64,000 bases of DNA, from assembly GCF_021462225.1 (NCBI RefSeq), contig NC_061811.1, forward strand, positions 21,106,663-21,170,662, given 5' to 3'. Below are positions 59,460 to 64,000 of the stretch, piece by piece. The notes under the pieces are model-generated. The model was not told where the DNA came from. It worked only from the letters and a program-made list of their open reading frames with translations, and made no database searches. The first letter of the stretch is position 1; each line of letters opens with the position of its first letter. Origin of the DNA: Girardinichthys multiradiatus. Its lineage: Eukaryota > Chordata > Actinopteri > Cyprinodontiformes > Goodeidae. The position numbers were made by a program, and so were the translations under genes.

Positions 59460-59695
59460 ATAAGTAGATGGATGGATGAATTAGATATTCAAAAGATGGA
59501 TGGATGGATGAATTAGATATTCAACAGATGAATGGATGGATGAATTAGATATTCAACGGATGGATGGATTAGATATTCAACGGACGGATGGATGGATGGA
59601 TGGATGGATGGATGGATGGATGGATGGATGGATCAATGGATGGATCAATGGATCGATCAATGGATCGATCAATGGATCGATCAATGGAATAGGAA
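59460..59695. repeat. GGAT minisatellite / microsatellite
   Basis: About three copies of a longer unit (ggatggatgaattagatatt plus caac-g/a-ga) run into a pure (ggat)n stretch at about 59583-59632 and then into ggatcgatcaat repeats. No gene is involved. Confidence 0.95.
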
Positions 59696-61559
59696 AGGGA
59701 ATATAAGCTGGAAATAAACTGCTTCAGACTAACATAAATCAGATTTCATGCAATTCATCTCTAAATAGGAACCCTGCTGTAACTAAAAAGTCCTCAGTGA
59801 AAAAGTTGATACAATAGCAAACCAAGAAAATTCATGTATATAATATAAATAACAGGAACAGTTTACAGCAAACCACTTAGCTAGAGGTATGTAAACACAA
59901 CAGAACCTTCTCCTGTCCTCCAACATTGAATGAAAAAACTATTTTGTGTTTGAAATGAGTAAAAGCCCCCAGAGTTTGAGCACCCATGTTGCTTTGTGTT
60001 CCAGGTTCGACTTTCACTGAATGCAGCATGCTGGAGAGCTTTTAAGGGTTGACCACCACTGTGCTGAGCCCTCACCGCTGTGTTGTTTCTGTGCTGCTCT
60101 TCATGAGATCATCTGTCTGTCAAACAGTGTGAGATCACTGCAGAAAACAGGTCTGTTTACTGGTTGAGAAACTTTTTTTTGTTTCCTGTGGAAAATCCTT
60201 GCTCAAAAGCAATAACTGCTAAAGCTTCTAGATGTCATAGCAGCGACAGCACACTGGCAACTACATATATAAATATTTGTTTGGGTGATAAAAGATGTAT
60301 TTCTACAGCAGGAATTCACAAAATTCTTTTTTAAACTGTCTTGGAAAAAAATTATATTGATGACATCACACAAGGCACCTTGGATGAACAATGCACAACT
60401 ACATTAAAGGTGATCAACTGGCATTAGAAATCTGAAAAGACTTTTTAAAGAAAAAGAAACATACATGTTTCATCATTTTCAATTGTTCTGATGGACATTT
60501 TCCCTGAGGAAAGAGGCAGTGTTCCAGTAGCAAGGGGTTGAATCTCACATGTTTGAACCATTCCCAAGTCTGTGAGACTCCAATGAACCACAGTGACAGC
60601 CATTATCAACAAATGTGGAACAGTGGTGACCCTTACCAGGAGAGGCTAACCTACCAAAAGCACATCAACAACTCAGCCAGGAGGTCACAAAAGACCTCAG
60701 AAAATCTTGCTTCCCTCAGTTAAGGTCAGTATTCATGATTAACTGGAATGATGGTGATGGTACAGGCAATACTGTTGACTGGTATAAATGGGTTCTTTCT
60801 GCCTGACGATTATTGTTGGTGGCAGTAAATGCAGCACATCTTTAAATCTTAACAGAATATTTTGGTTGGACTTGAAAATATTGTTTTAGAACTACTAAGC
60901 TTGAAATGATTGCTGCATCTTCAGTAAGAATATATGCAGCAATCTGGGTATTCCAGTATGTTCTGGTCCTCTTTGTGAGTGTTGGAAGATTTGTACATGA
61001 ATTAACATTGCGTAGTTTAAAAAGATTATTTATCCTTATGATTTACCATTAAAAGACATTTCCATTTATTTAGTTTGGTGAACTTTGATAGAAGTGGTTT
61101 GAATACTTTTCACATTTTTCTTTGAAGTACTTTTATGAACTATTAACAGAATTGTCATCTTGTCTTAGAGTTGCATTTGGGTGGTTGATATGCAGACTGA
61201 GCAGGAACTTGTATGCGTGGGAAGCAGTGTGTTTGCACCCCAAACAATCTTCGTGTCCTTGAATGCCAAATGTGGATGTGTGTGCTGTATCAGTATCTGG
61301 ACAGAACCAGTTTTATTCAATAGGACTTGTATTTGTGAAACTGTGTGTAGCCACACCCACGATGTTGTAACATGAGTGTCTTTTTTTTCTTTCCTTTAAT
61401 AAAAGGCTGTGACACAGGGCAGCTGCTCTGAGAGAATGGACTATCTCTCCCTGGCCAGCCAAAGATAGAATGAAAAAGAGGCATGTTTTCCAGAACCTTT
61501 AAAAAAAAAAGTAAAATAAAAAGTGTGGTATAGCACCTTTTTTCTGACACAAAAAAATA
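59696..61559. other. No recognisable gene
   Basis: Non-coding DNA with short A/T runs. None of the open frames shows a protein motif. Confidence 0.45.
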
Positions 61560-61930
61560 AAAATGTCAGTGCAACCAAATGCCTTTGGTCATATTGGACC
61601 AAAGGTTTACCTTTCTGACTAACATGTAAATTCCATATTGGGTAGAAGACCAACACTTGACATCACCACCATGAAACGTGGTAGTAGCATCATCAAGATG
61701 TGGGAATGGTTTTTTCTCAGCAGGGGTATTAAAACTGATTAGAGTTGATAGAAAGATGGATATATATGAATACAAGGCAATCCTGGAAGAAAACCCATAA
61801 GAGGCTGAGAATGACTTGAGATCAGTTCAGAGGTTATTCATTCAGCAGGACAATAACCGTAAACATACAACCAAAGCTACAAGGACATTTTTTTCAAACC
61901 AAGCATAAATATGCCTACTAGTGCCAAAAA
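61560..61930 (+). pseudogene. Tc1-like transposase remnant (catalytic part)
   Basis: Rightward decayed text with the familiar Tc1 order: catgaaacgtggtagtagca (the GGGSIMVW equivalent), then tacaaggcaatcctggaaga, and cattcagcaggacaataacc (the QDND equivalent holding the second catalytic D). Inverted ends are not visible. From 61931 to 63519 I see no gene. Confidence 0.65.
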
Positions 61931-63519
61931 TAAATAAATAAATAAAAACCTGCATCTCTTTTCTGCTGACCATGGTTATATCTGGAGCAGTTTGTTGAGG
62001 TGCTAGGCTAAAAGTAGTGTGCTTACTCTTTGTTTTGATATGACTCAATAATTCAGGTCACAACATATTTTGGTGGGGTTCGACTTAATCAGGTGCAGAC
62101 AGGAACCTAAAGGAAAACCTGTTCCCCAACATCAAAAACACAAAATTATGTTCTAAATGTCAAAAAACTTAATGACTAGTGTTTAAGCTTCTCTGTGCAG
62201 CTCTCTCCTACATCAAGAGCTATCTGAGGATATAGGAGCAAAGCTAACATAATGGGTCGCATGACAAGGAGCAGCTGCAACCTTCCTCCCTCTCTTTCAT
62301 CTTTATCATAAAAGGTGAAAAGAGCTTATATCCTAAGCAGAAAACCCAGATCTTATTAACAGAATAATTTGATACCTTGGATCAAACCAAATAATTCCTA
62401 CCTCATACATTTAATAACTTTAAGGCACTCTCTTGCAGATTTGTGAAGAGGTAGTTGTTATACCTCCATTTTATTTTTAGAAATGAAAGCTTCACACTTG
62501 CTGCTCAGTGCTGTGGTGTTCTAGCTTCCTGCTTTCATTCTTGTTCCCTTCACAACTACAACTGAAAACAGCAGTAAACCTCCCCCTCAAGCACCTACAT
62601 CTCACTGATTTCTGCAAATTCCAAAAGCATCAAAAGACCGGTGCTCTCCCTCTCCTTGCAGTTTCATACTCCTTCCTCATATCACCTATCCCATGCTCTT
62701 GCTCAGCTTTCTCCTCATCCTCGATGTATCACCAGTCCTGCCTCATAGTTGGAGACAGGTAATCAATATCTGCGGCTTTGCGCTCCAAGTCTTATTGACT
62801 TTGTTTTTCAGGAAGACTCCATAAAGAGTCACTGGGGGGATTCTGTCACTGCCTGTTTCTGCCCCTGACATTAAAACCTCCTCTGTTGCCACCTAAGAGT
62901 AAAAGTTAAGAACAAACTCTATCTGCCTGAGTGATCACTGGAATACCAAACAACAGTGAGCGAAGTCGGCAAGGCCACTCTCCACCTGTGAGAGAGACCA
63001 AGTTGAACACTGTGTGAAGAGAATAAAAATAGCGTGTCGGGTCCTACAAAGATCCAGGGAACACTGATGTGGCTTTAGATTTGAGGCTGCAGTATGTGTA
63101 GCTGATTCCCAGAGATAAGCTACAGGGCAGCTCTTGAATTAAAGGAGCTGAGAAATTTTTTTTTTTTTTGCTCTCTCTGTCTTTACTAGAGCACAAAATA
63201 AAAGTAGCGAAATATCCCCAAAACTTGAGAGGTTGTTGAGTAATACTGTAATATATATATGGGTGCTAGGAAGCCACTTTAAGATGATAACTTGATTCTG
63301 GAACCATTACAGTGTGGTTCTTCATGATTTTTTATTTCGTTAACATATTTGCAGGACATATCAAATTTGTTGTAAATCATAACAGTACTATATATTAGAG
63401 TTTCTGATACTATATATTTAAACACATTCTTTTACAAAAGTAAGGTAACCGTTTAAAAGGGGCTGTCTACAGGGCTCCAACACAGCTGGGAAATTCAGGA
63501 ATTTGAATTGTTTTCCAGG

Positions 63520-64000
63520 TTTCAAAATGTTTTGTTTCGTTTCGTCGTCTTCCGCTTTATCCAGGACCGGGTCGCGGGGGCAGCAGACTCAGCAGAGACA
63601 CCCAGACGTCCCTCTCCCCAGACACCTCCTCCAGCTTCTCCGGGGGGAGCCCAAGGCGTTCCCAGGCCAGCCGAGAGATATAGTCCCTCCAGCGTGTCCT
63701 GGACCGTCCCCTGGGCCTCCTCCCGGTGGGACGTGCCTGGAACACCTCCGGAGGAAAGCGTCCAGGAGGCATCCGGTATAGATGTCCGAGCCATCTCAAC
63801 TGGCTCCTCTTGATGTGGAGGAGCAGCGGCTCTACTCCGAGCACCTCCCGGATGGCCGAGCTCCTCACCCTATCTCTAAGGGAGTGCTCGCCCACCCTAC
63901 GGAGGAAGCTCATTTCAGCCGCTTGTATCCGGGATCTCATTCTTTCGGTCATGACCCAAAGTTCATGGACATAGATGAGGGTAGGAACGTAGACCGACAG
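63520..64000 (-). pseudogene. LINE reverse transcriptase C-terminal region, partial
   Basis: An open leftward frame (63557-63952) reads SLRDRVRSSAIREVLGVEPL, LRWLGHLYRMPPGRFP, RTRWRDYISRLAWERLG and ends after GERDVWVSLLSLLPP. This block is the C-terminal end of a teleost LINE. It starts outside the window on the right. The 3' end is near 63520. A decayed relative lies at 19030-19690. The region is GC-rich compared with its surroundings. Confidence 0.8.

Noticed and set aside
59460..59695. CRISPR-like array
   Set aside because: The units are continuous tandem GGAT-type repeats without unique spacers.

Overview
This is eukaryotic, vertebrate DNA, most likely from a teleost fish. It has introns with GT/AG borders, no operons, long AT-rich non-coding stretches, and a dense layer of teleost-type repeats: several Tc1/mariner families, LINEs of L1, L2 and other types, tRNA-derived SINEs, a Gypsy fragment and two solo LTRs. 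The species cannot be told from the sequence. I see no intact ordinary host gene.

The main content is two copies of a large Polinton/Maverick-like (adintovirus-like) DNA element carrying protein-primed DNA polymerase B and a viral-type packaging ATPase. Copy A (1 to about 5466, minus strand) is truncated by the window start and ends against a Gypsy pol fragment. Copy B is complete in outline. It has terminal inverted repeats of 218 and 230 bp, begins with AG at both ends, and is flanked by an exact 6-bp target-site duplication (catgtg, 20649-20654 and 43680-43685), giving an element of 20655-43679 (23,025 bp).

Copy B holds, left to right: the left TIR, a TATA box and a predicted split gene (exon 1 at 21086-21287, exon 2 at 33668-34290); a second rightward gene (34361-35098); then leftward genes for a small pX-like basic/hydrophobic protein (35441-35776), the packaging ATPase (35783-38019, broken by a Tc1 insertion), DNA polymerase B (38050-41031, exonuclease region deleted) and a multi-exon gene of unknown function (41097-43137). 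I find no integrase, protease or capsid gene. The predicted 12.4-kb intron holds unrelated DNA: two Tc1 copies, an exon of the host mannosidase gene manea, and a two-gene unit (a C2H2 zinc-finger, transposase-like gene and a PB1-domain, SAMD3-like multi-exon gene) with its own intronic Tc1-like insertion.

The flanks (6.6-20.6 kb and 43.7-64 kb) are non-coding and repeat-rich. They include a Tc1 element with TA borders, two candidate MITEs, solo LTRs with 5-bp duplications at 17043-17753 and 52471-53243, a SINE with a 12-bp duplication at 53636-53996, nested LINE fragments and a GGAT minisatellite. Almost every mobile-element protein here carries stops or frameshifts, so the window is mostly a graveyard. 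Comparing copies A and B still allows the breaks to be located precisely.
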